Of a DNA stretch of 40,756 nt, positions 11,772 through 21,262 are shown one piece after another. Every line of letters starts with the position of its first letter. Positions within the stretch are counted from its first letter, which is position 1. This DNA is from Verrucomicrobia subdivision 6 bacterium (GTDB taxonomy: Bacteria; Verrucomicrobiota; Verrucomicrobiia; Methylacidiphilales; Verrucolacustridaceae). The stretch is taken from NCBI GenBank assembly GCA_945876115.1, contig CAMCNF010000003.1, forward strand, positions 1 through 40,756, written 5' to 3'. A program made the translations under genes and the position numbers. The notes under the pieces were generated by a model. That model made no database searches, was not told where the DNA came from, and worked only from the letters and a program-made list of their open reading frames with translations.

Positions 11772-12337
11772 CGGTAAACCCTACTTCGTCGCAAGGATTT
11801 CTCTACCGAAGGCAAAACCAAGCCCCTCACAGGAAGTCCTTGTTGCAGACGCCCACGGATGTCCGTAGCCGAGATATCGAGGCGAAGAGGAATCGACTTC
11901 ATTTTCATGCGTGCAAGAGGTTGGGCTATTTCAGGGCGGGGAAACACCAGAAACTTCACCAGCCCACCTAACTCTTTGTAGCTCTTCCAGCGCGGCAGTG
12001 TGGACCACTGATCGGAACCTAGTATCCAGTACAGCTCCCCTTTCGGTTCAAGTGCTTTCCAGTGGCGAGCAGCCTCAATTGAGTAAGACGGAACCTGCCG
12101 ATCAACTTCCCATCGGGAGACCCTAGCCCAGCTCTCCCCCCTCAACCCGGCACGCAACCAGCCCAGGCGAATCCGATCAGACGCAATCGGACGAGCCGAT
12201 TTCAAGGGAGATTGAGAACAAGGCAGAAAGATGACTTGATCCAGAGAAAACTTCTCGCGAGCCGCAAGGGCGATGAGGTAGTGACCAACATGAAACGGGT
12301 CAAACGTCCCGCCGAACAGAGCCGTCTTCCGCCTCAG
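11768..12337 (-). CDS. nadD: nicotinate-nucleotide adenylyltransferase, probable CTG start
   Basis: The track ORF starts at TTG 12205 and lacks the catalytic N-terminus. The in-frame upstream sequence reads (CTG)RRKTALFGGTFDPFHVGHYLIALAAREKFSLDQVIFLPCSQSPLKSARPIASDR. No ATG/GTG/TTG occurs between this motif and the upstream in-frame stop. Confidence 0.92.
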   Translation of the reverse strand: MRRKTALFGGTFDPFHVGHYLIALAAREKFSLDQVIFLPCSQSPLKSARPIASDRIRLGWLRAGLRGESWARVSRWEVDRQVPSYSIEAARHWKALEPKGELYWILGSDQWSTLPRWKSYKELGGLVKFLVFPRPEIAQPLARMKMKSIPLRLDISATDIRGRLQQGLPVRGLVLPSVEKSLRRSRVYR

Positions 12338-13032
12338 AAAATACTCCGATCCACATGAATTTTGTCGTTCGGTCGCAGTCGAATATCACGTCCCTGATCA
12401 CTCTGAATCTCTTTTGCGTTAAACTCCTGCGTAACTCCGTTTTGTGTCAGACGCACTTTTCTTCGGTTGGCAAAGTCGGTGAAACCCCCGCAAGCCGCTA
12501 CCGCACCCATTGCGGTCAAGTCCTTGGTATAGGGAACCCGCATGGGAGACCGAACCTCGCCCGTTACGTCGACGAACCTCTGCTCCTTCAAATCTACGGT
12601 CACATTCGGATTGGTAAATATCTCCTCCTTAATAAAGGTCGATTCAATTAACTTTTTTAATGTAACCGTGGTGTTGTTGGCGGCGGCCAGACTTCCTATG
12701 TGGGGCATAGATATTTTGCCTGCCTCGTCAATTTTCACCTCAAAAATCCCCTGATCTGCTGTCGGCACACCCGTGAGGCGAATAATCAGAGTGTCTCCCC
12801 CTCGCAAGAGATCGCTGATATCATCCGAAGAAGTACCTGAGATTGCACTGGCCGGAACAATCCCCGACATCGGATCGGGGATTACCACCGCAGGTAGACC
12901 AGTCGGCGCGATTGGATTTTCTACGGGCCGGTTGGTGCCAAATGCTGATCCTCCTCCTAAACTAAGCGATTGAGCCAAAGCCATCGTCGACATCATTATC
13001 ACCGCAAAAAGCGGTCCTAGAATCAGTTTCAT
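12334..13032 (-). CDS. Polysaccharide export protein (Wza-like, periplasmic/outer membrane)
   Basis: Signal peptide MKLILGPLFAVIMMSTMALAQ; LLRGGDTLIIRLTGVP...GKISMPHIGSLAAANNT...FVDVTGEVRSPMRVPY...GGFTDFANRRKVRL...LRPNDKIHVDRSIF. Start chosen at ATG 13032. Confidence 0.85.
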   Translation of the reverse strand: MKLILGPLFAVIMMSTMALAQSLSLGGGSAFGTNRPVENPIAPTGLPAVVIPDPMSGIVPASAISGTSSDDISDLLRGGDTLIIRLTGVPTADQGIFEVKIDEAGKISMPHIGSLAAANNTTVTLKKLIESTFIKEEIFTNPNVTVDLKEQRFVDVTGEVRSPMRVPYTKDLTAMGAVAACGGFTDFANRRKVRLTQNGVTQEFNAKEIQSDQGRDIRLRPNDKIHVDRSIF

Positions 13033-13039
13033 GGAAGTA

Positions 13040-15379
13040 CTAAAATAGATCCTCGTCCTTCGGAGGACGTACATAAGTAACCCTTGGCGCTGGCACAATT
13101 GTCTCCGCGACTTCGCTGGGGGAAATTTCCACTTCGGCCACCGAAATTACTTCCTCGCTATGATTCTCGTGGTTCGTTCCGTTTACTGGAGCGACTACGG
13201 CAATCTCTTGAGCAGGAGCCGCCTCCGACTTTTTCCGAGCTCTCGGCGCCCGCTTCTTATAACCATACTGAGTCGAGTATCCCGCATAGTAATAGTAGTT
13301 GTCGTCGGTCTTGATGTTTACATTGTTCAAGATAACCCCGAAAAGTTTTCCGCCGACCTCTTCGATAACTCGCTTGGCCCGCTGGGAAACATTCCGAGGG
13401 TAGCGCCGATGCTGGATCAGGAGAAGAGTCACGTCGACCTCTTGACTAATGACCGAGGCATCACTAATCCCAAGCACAGGAGGCGAATCAACCACGATGA
13501 CATCGTAATTCACCCGACATATCTCCAAGAGGGAAGCAAAGCGGGCGCGACTAAATCCCCCTAAGTCTTCCGGACCAAGACTTCCCGCCGTCAGCATCTC
13601 CAAGTTCGGCACCGAGGTGGCTTGAATCAGCTCATCCAGAGAGGCCTGACCCGCCAGAAATTCCCCTAAGCCTAGGGTATTCTCCAAATCGACTGCCCCA
13701 TGCATTGAAGGCCGCCGAATATCACCGTCAATAATCAGGACCTTCATCCCACTCTGAGCACAGACCCAACCTAAATTAAAGGAGGTGGTTGATTTTCCTT
13801 CTCCAGGCCCCCCGCTAAGCACAGTGATGGAACGAGCAATTTCCCTCGATCCGGTAAGATTCAATTTCGCGCAAAGGATTCTATACCCCTCAGTGAATCG
13901 AGAATTTGGATCATCTTTCGTTAAGAATTTTGCCCCCTTAGGAATAACTGCCAGAACGCTGATCCCTAAATGACGCTCGACGTCATCCATCGTCTTAATA
14001 CTCGTATCTAAATACTCGATGAAAAAGGCCAAACTCAATCCAAGAACAAGTCCTACCACCAAACTCAGAGAGAGATTCAGCTTCATATTCGGCTTGACCG
14101 GCCTTACCCCAGGCTCGGCTCGGTTGATAATCTGCACCGGTCGAGTCTCAATTCTGGACTCCACCGACTGCTGCCGGTAGCGGGAGGTTAAGACCTCCAA
14201 AAGCTGGCTCTGTGTTTCGAAATCACGTCGAGCCTCGTTATAGGGTGCTAACCGGTCGGTGCGATCCTCCCGAAGTTGCGTCCTCAAGTCAGAAACTTCT
14301 TTCTCCAAACCCTCCACTTTCGCCTGCGCCACACTCAAATCGATAGAAAGAGCACGTCGAATTCCTGTAACCAGTTTGTTCAATTGGTCTCGGCGCTCAC
14401 TCACCACCCGGATCGCGCCCTGCATCTCGGGGTGCTTCTTGCCGTACCCCATCTTCTGCATCGAGGCGACATTTTGCAGGGCTTGCAAATACTGCTGCTT
14501 GGTTGAAGCCGTTGTAGCGTCTTCCAGTTGCAAGGCAGGTAAAGTCGACTCCAGTTGCTCAATACTTAAATCGGCGACCTTTTCCAGTCGGACCTTACGC
14601 GAGATCATGTCGGCCCGTAACTCACTGAGCATCGATTCCTTTCTCTGGATTTCCATATCCGACAAGGTGGTTGACTGAACCTGAGAGGAAGCGCCAGGCA
14701 GCTCATCAATTTTCAAATCTCGCCGTAGGTTCTCAATCCTCGCCGCCGCCTCCTGCACGAGCTTCTTCTGCTTCTGCACCTCCCCATCCAACGCCTTCAG
14801 CCCCGAATCACTACGCCCTGTGATTTCGCTTCTCCGAAACTCCTCATACGAATCAGTAATCGTATTGGCATACAAAGCCGCCTCTTCAGGCTTCACACTG
14901 GTGCAGACAACCTCAATCAGCTTGGTATTTCGAAAGGGTCTCACCTCCAGATAACTTTTGCGAAAAATCATGAACGCCTGATCATCATTGATCGATCCAT
15001 CCGGCAGTTCCATCGCTTTGGAGAGCCGATTCGCCACCCCTAGTTTCGTGATTACTGGATAAAGAACTTTTTTGCTTTGGATCATCTCAAATTCGGTTTG
15101 AAAGAAAACTGGGTCGAATCCCTCAAAACTACTCGAAAACACCTGAAGGTCCTTGTTCTCTTTTTCCACCCGAAGAACGGCGGAGGACTCGTAAATCTTA
15201 GGCTGGAGCTTGGTCACCACAAAACCAGTACCCATCACCAAAACAATAATCGTTACCGAGGTCGGCCATCGATTCTTAATTACTCGCCAAAGATCATTAA
15301 CGTGAAACGAGGCCTCACTGGCATTCGCTACACCCGCCCCATACCCGTAGGCTGGCGGGGTCGATGGGGTCTCATTCAC
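13040..15379 (-). CDS. Wzc-like polysaccharide co-polymerase / bacterial tyrosine autokinase
   Basis: N-terminal Wzz domain with TM, long coiled coil, then ITVLSGGPGEGKSTTSFNLG (Walker A), VLIIDGDIRRPSMHG (A'), DVIVVDSPPVLGISDA (B), Tyr cluster NYYYYAGYSTQYGY. Confidence 0.92.
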   Translation of the reverse strand: MNETPSTPPAYGYGAGVANASEASFHVNDLWRVIKNRWPTSVTIIVLVMGTGFVVTKLQPKIYESSAVLRVEKENKDLQVFSSSFEGFDPVFFQTEFEMIQSKKVLYPVITKLGVANRLSKAMELPDGSINDDQAFMIFRKSYLEVRPFRNTKLIEVVCTSVKPEEAALYANTITDSYEEFRRSEITGRSDSGLKALDGEVQKQKKLVQEAAARIENLRRDLKIDELPGASSQVQSTTLSDMEIQRKESMLSELRADMISRKVRLEKVADLSIEQLESTLPALQLEDATTASTKQQYLQALQNVASMQKMGYGKKHPEMQGAIRVVSERRDQLNKLVTGIRRALSIDLSVAQAKVEGLEKEVSDLRTQLREDRTDRLAPYNEARRDFETQSQLLEVLTSRYRQQSVESRIETRPVQIINRAEPGVRPVKPNMKLNLSLSLVVGLVLGLSLAFFIEYLDTSIKTMDDVERHLGISVLAVIPKGAKFLTKDDPNSRFTEGYRILCAKLNLTGSREIARSITVLSGGPGEGKSTTSFNLGWVCAQSGMKVLIIDGDIRRPSMHGAVDLENTLGLGEFLAGQASLDELIQATSVPNLEMLTAGSLGPEDLGGFSRARFASLLEICRVNYDVIVVDSPPVLGISDASVISQEVDVTLLLIQHRRYPRNVSQRAKRVIEEVGGKLFGVILNNVNIKTDDNYYYYAGYSTQYGYKKRAPRARKKSEAAPAQEIAVVAPVNGTNHENHSEEVISVAEVEISPSEVAETIVPAPRVTYVRPPKDEDLF

Positions 15380-15414
15380 TAGTCCAAGTTACTTGCAGTT
15401 AGGCGATTCTGCAA

Positions 15415-16830
15415 TCAGTAGGTTCCCCTAACCCCTAGGTAAACTTGATTCCGAGTATAACTCCCTCCATTGCCATTGTTTACATCAAAATACGATCCGT
15501 AGTTTGTATAACTCCAACCCAGCTCGGCCGATAGATAAGGGAGGAACGCATAGGCGAACTTACACTGATAGGTAAAAGTCGTTTGTTGACCGCTTCCTTG
15601 GTACTGCTGCGCCGCCGCTTGTGGAGTGAGGCCTTGGCCAATGAAAAGAGAGGTTGTTTGATCTTGTGTAAGCTGAGGGGTGAAGACCGCAAGATTGAGA
15701 AACATGCTCTGAATCACCGAGAACTTGTCGGTGAAGTTGTGATCCCAATTCGCGTTAATCGTGTAGGCCTCAGAGTTGGAGGAGGTGGCTAGATTGGACT
15801 GCTGGACTGCGACCGAGATCCCGCCCGAAACAAAGCTTCTTTGATCATAGTTCCAAGTCGAACTAATGGAGGCAAAAGGGAAAGCCCCGATTTCCAACTC
15901 CCCACTTCCCAGCCCACCCGCAGAAATTGTCGAATCGCTATCGGACAAACCAAAATCGTCGTTCAACTGAATACCCGCACGACCACTGAAAGTGATCGTC
16001 GGAGTAAACGTCTGATCTGCACCTAAGGAAAGCGAAACCTGCTGATTGTCACGATATGACTGATCATTCTGGTAATCGTAGATCTGATAATCAAAAGTAA
16101 AGGTTCCCACCGTTTCGGGAGAAAAATCCAAACGAAACTGCTGGAAAGCACCGTTATTCATGTAATTACTTGTGCCCGCGCTCCCCGAGGTGATCCCACT
16201 CACATTAGTCCCATTCACATTCACATTATTATAACTAGCCGCCCCATCGCTATTTAAAATCGAGTTATTCCACCGGGTGATCATCGCCAGACGGTCTGTG
16301 ACTCGATAATCAGCTTGGATCGTTCCTAGATTATTAATAAACCCCTGAGTATTCGTGACAGGCGCCAATCCTGCGGTTACCAGGGTCGGTATTGGCTGCT
16401 CGCTATAAATAAAATTATCGGAAACCGTCAGGCTGGCTCGTGGATCAAAAGCATAGGTGTAACGCCCAATAAAAGCCTGACTGTACTGCAGGTCGTAAGA
16501 CTGATTGATACTAGGAAAGTAGGTGCCAGTGAAATCATATCGCAAAGCCAAGTCTGCCTGAAGCCCTGTATAGTTATATCCAAGCGAAGGTTGCACACTC
16601 GAGTAGGTTGAAGACTTCACATCTGAACTTGACTGATACGATTGCGTAAGCGGATTACTGTCATATCCCTCACGCAAAGCAACTGTCGCGGTGAAGGGTT
16701 TCGTTCCCTCCTGCCCAGCGGAACCCTGAATTTGTGCTGATAATTTTCCAGGCGGAAACAGAGCTACGCCAAGAAGAAATATCTGTAAAACCAGTCGTAT
16801 CTGATGTGGAGGAGCTTGGCCGTCTGCCAT
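15415..16830 (-). CDS. Putative outer-membrane beta-barrel protein associated with exopolysaccharide export
   Basis: Signal-like N-terminus; alternating amphipathic aromatic-rich strands (LREGYDSNPLTQSYQ, SLGYNYTGLQADLALRYDFTG), C-terminal QVYLGVRGTY. Confidence 0.65.
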   Translation of the reverse strand: MADGQAPPHQIRLVLQIFLLGVALFPPGKLSAQIQGSAGQEGTKPFTATVALREGYDSNPLTQSYQSSSDVKSSTYSSVQPSLGYNYTGLQADLALRYDFTGTYFPSINQSYDLQYSQAFIGRYTYAFDPRASLTVSDNFIYSEQPIPTLVTAGLAPVTNTQGFINNLGTIQADYRVTDRLAMITRWNNSILNSDGAASYNNVNVNGTNVSGITSGSAGTSNYMNNGAFQQFRLDFSPETVGTFTFDYQIYDYQNDQSYRDNQQVSLSLGADQTFTPTITFSGRAGIQLNDDFGLSDSDSTISAGGLGSGELEIGAFPFASISSTWNYDQRSFVSGGISVAVQQSNLATSSNSEAYTINANWDHNFTDKFSVIQSMFLNLAVFTPQLTQDQTTSLFIGQGLTPQAAAQQYQGSGQQTTFTYQCKFAYAFLPYLSAELGWSYTNYGSYFDVNNGNGGSYTRNQVYLGVRGTY

Positions 16831-16958
16831 CCACCAATTCTTGTGGTTCTGGAAATTATTTCAATGTAAACACACTATATGTTGTGGAACTCTGCCTAAC
16901 ACTATCCAATAACTTGTGCTCAATTAAAACAAATTTTTCTTAAATCCTTTTTCATTAA

Positions 16959-18707
16959 CTAGTTCCATCGTTTCTGAATGGAAAGAAGTAAATAGTCGTT
17001 GTTTGGAGGTAAGGATGTGGCAAATGCCTGAGGTAAGTCGGGTGGTTTTTGGCGGCGAATTAAGTCAGCCCATGCGCTCCACTCGGAGTTTTCTGCCAGC
17101 ATCTGGCTGTACATCTTCACATCGGAACTTGCTGGCGTGAAAAGTATACTGAAAACAGGTGTCACCCGATCATGAATCTTGAGAAAATCCTCCCTTGTCG
17201 AAGGGATCCACAAAGTAGGCTGGTCACTATACCACGCTTCGGCCGCAGGCAGATCAGAAGCCTGCAACTCCCCAGGCTCAAACCAGGAGCGAATATACAA
17301 AAAGATAGGAGGATAAGTGGGGGGATAATTAAAAGGGGCAGGCTCAGGTAGCGCCAAACGAGAAAGCGTAGGCCAGCAGGCCAAGATGGCGACGAGGATG
17401 GCAAATAACTTCCCCAATAGATCGATCTGCAACTTCCACCGCTCGATAATAATCCAAAGATAGGCCGACCCGTAAATACAAGCCACGGGCAGCAGTACCA
17501 AAAGCAAAGGACTCTCCTTCGACTCATTTCCCCGGTAGATAAAAGCCGTAGCCAGCACAAGAGCTAGAAGAGTTACCCCCCAAACATTTCTACCCTGTGC
17601 CGCTGAACTTTTTCGAAATCCATGCATCATCGCCACCAGCGCTAAAGTTCCGGCTACCGCACTACCGCAAAGTGCAGGTCCTTGCGAAACAAGCGAAGTA
17701 AGCCCGCGCAGTACTGACCCCCCGACTCGCCGCCAAACATCCGTTTTATCAACGTCGAAGGTGTACGTCCTCCAAACCAAATTGCCAGGGTAGTTCCCCG
17801 AATCAGAAAGGAAATAAGCCCAGTTCAACCCCAACGGATTCCCCGTGATCAACCATAGCCTTCCCATCCAGGCCAGAAAAAGGCCAAGACCAATTCCCAC
17901 TCCTAGCAGGAGCCATCCCCGACCCTGTTTCAGAAAGTAAAAACCAAAGCCAGCAAGAGCCAGCACAGGCCAAATCTGAATCATCTGCACCAAAGGAGCT
18001 AAACCGAAAACCAAACCAGCCAATCCCACCCATAAACCTCCCCCTCCTCCAGCTCCACCCTCCTCAAGACTCTCCCCTTGTTGACAACCGCGAAACAGAA
18101 GATATCCCGAGAGCGCGTAGAGGAAGATGACAAAACACGATAATCCACCTCCTACCGTCTGATCCCAAACCGATGCACTCCCCAAAAAGAAAACCACCGC
18201 CAAGACACCTGTGCCGATATCAAATTGACGCGCCGCCCAAGCGTAAATAGAGAAACTCGCGCCCAGCAAAAACAGCACATTCAAAGCCAGCACCAGATAG
18301 TCAGCGGGATAAATTCTGAAACCCTTCACATCATCTGCCGAAAGATTAAATTTAACTAAAGAGGTTATTTGCCCAACCTTTAAACAAGCCCCTAAAACCA
18401 GCGGGTAAAGTGGGGGACTTAAAGTTTCAGGAAAAGCACTTACTGGAGGCGCATCATTCCCCATCTTTGCCCGCAGTTGCCAAAGCGCCAAGGGACGAAT
18501 GAACTTTGTCGTAAAACCATTCCCCGTGGATAATTGACGAGCCTGCTGAGCAAGATCCATCGCTTCAACCGTCCTTAATCCGTTAAATTCCCGAATTCCA
18601 ATCCAACCGGCCAACCCCGCTAAAATTAAAAACAAGGCTGTCCGCACCAGCCAAAGCCGGATCGGACCCGCCTCCACATTATAAACCCAATCTTGTAAGG
18701 TGCTCAT
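16959..18707 (-). CDS. Polytopic membrane protein, GT39/ArnT-like glycosyltransferase candidate
   Basis: Many TM segments; first-loop acidic pattern EAMDLAQQARQLSTGNGFTTKFIRPL and SPPLYPLVLGACLK. Confidence 0.55.
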   Translation of the reverse strand: MSTLQDWVYNVEAGPIRLWLVRTALFLILAGLAGWIGIREFNGLRTVEAMDLAQQARQLSTGNGFTTKFIRPLALWQLRAKMGNDAPPVSAFPETLSPPLYPLVLGACLKVGQITSLVKFNLSADDVKGFRIYPADYLVLALNVLFLLGASFSIYAWAARQFDIGTGVLAVVFFLGSASVWDQTVGGGLSCFVIFLYALSGYLLFRGCQQGESLEEGGAGGGGGLWVGLAGLVFGLAPLVQMIQIWPVLALAGFGFYFLKQGRGWLLLGVGIGLGLFLAWMGRLWLITGNPLGLNWAYFLSDSGNYPGNLVWRTYTFDVDKTDVWRRVGGSVLRGLTSLVSQGPALCGSAVAGTLALVAMMHGFRKSSAAQGRNVWGVTLLALVLATAFIYRGNESKESPLLLVLLPVACIYGSAYLWIIIERWKLQIDLLGKLFAILVAILACWPTLSRLALPEPAPFNYPPTYPPIFLYIRSWFEPGELQASDLPAAEAWYSDQPTLWIPSTREDFLKIHDRVTPVFSILFTPASSDVKMYSQMLAENSEWSAWADLIRRQKPPDLPQAFATSLPPNNDYLLLSIQKRWN

Positions 18708-20071
18708 TTCTTCTCTTTGCGAGATTTCGACTCTGCCAGCTTCCGATGGAGCGTGCGACGATGAATTCCTAGCTGTTCCGCCGCCGCCGTCACATTCTGC
18801 CCTGTCCGATTCAATGCCCCCTGGATTGCTTCAAGCTTTAAATTCTCCAGTTTCGCCCCAGAAGAAGTCATCCGACCAGTCGACACCCGCCCCGCTTGCC
18901 TTACCGAAGCAGGTAGATCGCCCGACTCGATTTTCAATCCTTGAGCTAAGACCACTCCATGTTCTACCGCCGTACGCAACTCACGCACATTCCCAGGCCA
19001 GCGATAATCACAAAGCAGCCCCAAACTCTCTCGGCTGAACTCTAGGCTCGGCTTCCCGTTTTCCAGCGCATACTCCTTGCGAAATTGCTCCGCCAAGATC
19101 GGAATGTCCTCCGCCCGGTCCCGCAAAGGTGGCAAAAGAATCTGCACCACTCGAATCCGAAAAAATAGATCCTCTCGGAAAGCCCCTTTTCCTACCAACG
19201 CCTCCAAATTACGATTCGTCGCCGCGACCAGACGCACATCCACCTCCATCAACTTATTCCCCCCCACCCGCTCCATGGCTCGCTCTCCAAGCACACGCAG
19301 AAGTTTAACCTGAGTCGAAGCATCGATCTCCCCAATCTCATCCAAGAAGATCGTTCCTCCCTGGGCCTGCTCGAAACGCCCGATTCGACGCTCCACCGCT
19401 CCTGTAAATGCTCCTTTTTCATGACCAAAAAGCTCGCTCTCCAAAAGCTGCGGGGAAAGCGCCGCACAATGCACCGCTACGAAGGGGGCGTTCTTTCTCG
19501 AGCTCAGTCCATGCAGTGCCCGTGCGACCAACTCCTTCCCCGTACCACTCTCCCCTTCGATTAAAACACTCGCCTTTGAGTCCGCGACTTGCCGAATCCG
19601 CTCCAGCACATCCTTCATTCCTGCCGAACTTCCCAAAATTCGCTCCAAGCCGAAGGACCGCTTCAGCTCCGCTCGTAACTGGACGTTTTCTTTCTCCACC
19701 TGCACCGTCCGCACCGCTCTCCGTAATAAAACTTCCACCCGCTCCAGATCCAACGGTTTGGTCACATAGTCATAGGCCCCTTGTCTCATCGCCTCGACCG
19801 CACTTTCCACCGAGCCATACGCTGTCATCACGACGCAAACTGGCGGAGGTCTTTGCGCTCGGCACAAGTCCAATATCCCTAATCCACTCTCATGCCCTAA
19901 ACGCAAATCGGTTAAAACCGCATCCATCGGCTCGGCCAAGAAAAGAGCTTTGGCAGAACTCAGATCCGCCGCAACGTAAACTTCAAACTTATCCGCCAGC
20001 CCACGGCGCAGTGCATCGCGGGTGTTCTTTTCATCATCCACCACCAATAAATTAGGCTTCTTTTCGGTCAC
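18704..20071 (-). CDS. Sigma-54-dependent NtrC-family response regulator
   Basis: Receiver [15 protein letters not shown]...; AAA+ [30 protein letters not shown] (GAFTGA), [11 protein letters not shown]; Fis-type [25 protein letters not shown] start overlapping histidine kinase stop. Confidence 0.95.
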   Translation of the reverse strand: MTEKKPNLLVVDDEKNTRDALRRGLADKFEVYVAADLSSAKALFLAEPMDAVLTDLRLGHESGLGILDLCRAQRPPPVCVVMTAYGSVESAVEAMRQGAYDYVTKPLDLERVEVLLRRAVRTVQVEKENVQLRAELKRSFGLERILGSSAGMKDVLERIRQVADSKASVLIEGESGTGKELVARALHGLSSRKNAPFVAVHCAALSPQLLESELFGHEKGAFTGAVERRIGRFEQAQGGTIFLDEIGEIDASTQVKLLRVLGERAMERVGGNKLMEVDVRLVAATNRNLEALVGKGAFREDLFFRIRVVQILLPPLRDRAEDIPILAEQFRKEYALENGKPSLEFSRESLGLLCDYRWPGNVRELRTAVEHGVVLAQGLKIESGDLPASVRQAGRVSTGRMTSSGAKLENLKLEAIQGALNRTGQNVTAAAEQLGIHRRTLHRKLAESKSRKEKK

Positions 20072-21243
20072 AAAACTTTCTCTCTTTCCTCAATAACTCC
20101 CTCCTCAAGCAAGTGAACACGGCGCTCATGCAAGGGAATGCGCAGCGTCACCACCGTACCTTTTCCCACCGAACTCTCCAACTGCAGGCTCCCGCCATGC
20201 TCCCGCGCAATCCGCTGGACGATCATCAAGCCTAAACCCGTACCGCCGTGGCGTGTCGTGAAAAACGGTTTACCCAAATGCGGCAGATCATCAGCCTGGA
20301 TTCCTGGTCCATAATCTTGACATGCCCAAACTAAAAAACCCGATTCTCTCTTCACTGTGAAACAAATAATTCCTTTTCCCGCCGAGGCCTGCATCGCATT
20401 ACGCAAAATATTATAAATAGCCTGCTTCATCTGCTCTCGATCCATTGGAACTGTTCCCACATCCTTTGCTACCACCTTCTCCAAAAAGATAGCTCGGTCC
20501 TCTAACTCCACCCGCAAAGGCTCCAATGCTTCAGCCAGTACCTTGGCAGGATCTTCCACTGTCTTCTGCAAAGGTTGTGGTCTCATCGCCCGCAAGAATT
20601 GAGTGATCAGGCCATCTAATCTCCGAATCTCCTGCTGGCAGACATGAAGTGATTCTTTGATTTTTTCTGCCGTAGAATCCTTAAGACCCTTTAAATCTTT
20701 CTCCATAATTTGCAAATGAAGATGAAGGCTGTTTAAGGGATTGCCGATTTCATGAGCCACCCCCGCTGCCAAAAGAGTCAAGGCCTCCAACTGCCCCGCC
20801 TCCAATGCCTGCTTAGTTTCTAATCGGGTCTGGGTCACATCATGAAAAATAACCGCATGCAGAACACCCTCCTTTCCTCCGATCTTCACAGGCACAAGAT
20901 AATAGTCCAAGACTCTTGCTTCCGGGTAGTTCACCTCAAGAGTCCCTGACGAAACTTGGTGATTTTGCAAAAGTGCAATCCAGTCCACCCCACGCAGACT
21001 ACGCTGCAAGCTCCAACCGCTCGCTTCTGCGTTCTCGGGAAGCGCTAAAAGTTGGCCCGCCGCCCGATTCCAATAGGTCAACTTCCCCTCCTCATCCACC
21101 ACCGCAACTCCCTCTTGCAACGTATTGAAAATAGTCTCCAAAAACCCCTTGTCCTCCGCCAGTCGAGTCAGCTGGGTTTGCAAAGCCTCAGGCGTAACCC
21201 GACTCGCCCGCTCAATCACCTTCTCTAAAAAGGACGACCTCAT
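20068..21243 (-). CDS. PAS-domain sensor histidine kinase (NtrB-like, apparently soluble)
   Basis: PAS region (FNTLQEGVAVVDEEGKLTYWNRAAGQLL), H-box AAGVAHEIGNPLNSLHLHLQIM, N-box NILRNAMQA, DYGPGIQ, GTGLGLMIVQRIAREHGG. Confidence 0.93.
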   Translation of the reverse strand: MRSSFLEKVIERASRVTPEALQTQLTRLAEDKGFLETIFNTLQEGVAVVDEEGKLTYWNRAAGQLLALPENAEASGWSLQRSLRGVDWIALLQNHQVSSGTLEVNYPEARVLDYYLVPVKIGGKEGVLHAVIFHDVTQTRLETKQALEAGQLEALTLLAAGVAHEIGNPLNSLHLHLQIMEKDLKGLKDSTAEKIKESLHVCQQEIRRLDGLITQFLRAMRPQPLQKTVEDPAKVLAEALEPLRVELEDRAIFLEKVVAKDVGTVPMDREQMKQAIYNILRNAMQASAGKGIICFTVKRESGFLVWACQDYGPGIQADDLPHLGKPFFTTRHGGTGLGLMIVQRIAREHGGSLQLESSVGKGTVVTLRIPLHERRVHLLEEGVIEEREKVL

Positions 21244-21262
21244 ACCAGTCTACTCTGCCAGT

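Noticed and set aside
12859-12885. Inverted repeat around AATCCCCGACATCGGATCGGGGATT
   Set aside because: Inside the polysaccharide export protein coding region; no evidence of function.
16893-16909. GG-N10-GC (TTGGATAGTGTTAGGCA on the minus strand), a possible sigma-54 promoter before the outer-membrane barrel gene
   Set aside because: It has the invariant GG/GC spacing, but only weak match elsewhere to TGGCACG-N4-TTGCW. Such a match is expected by chance in an intergenic region of about 128 bp.
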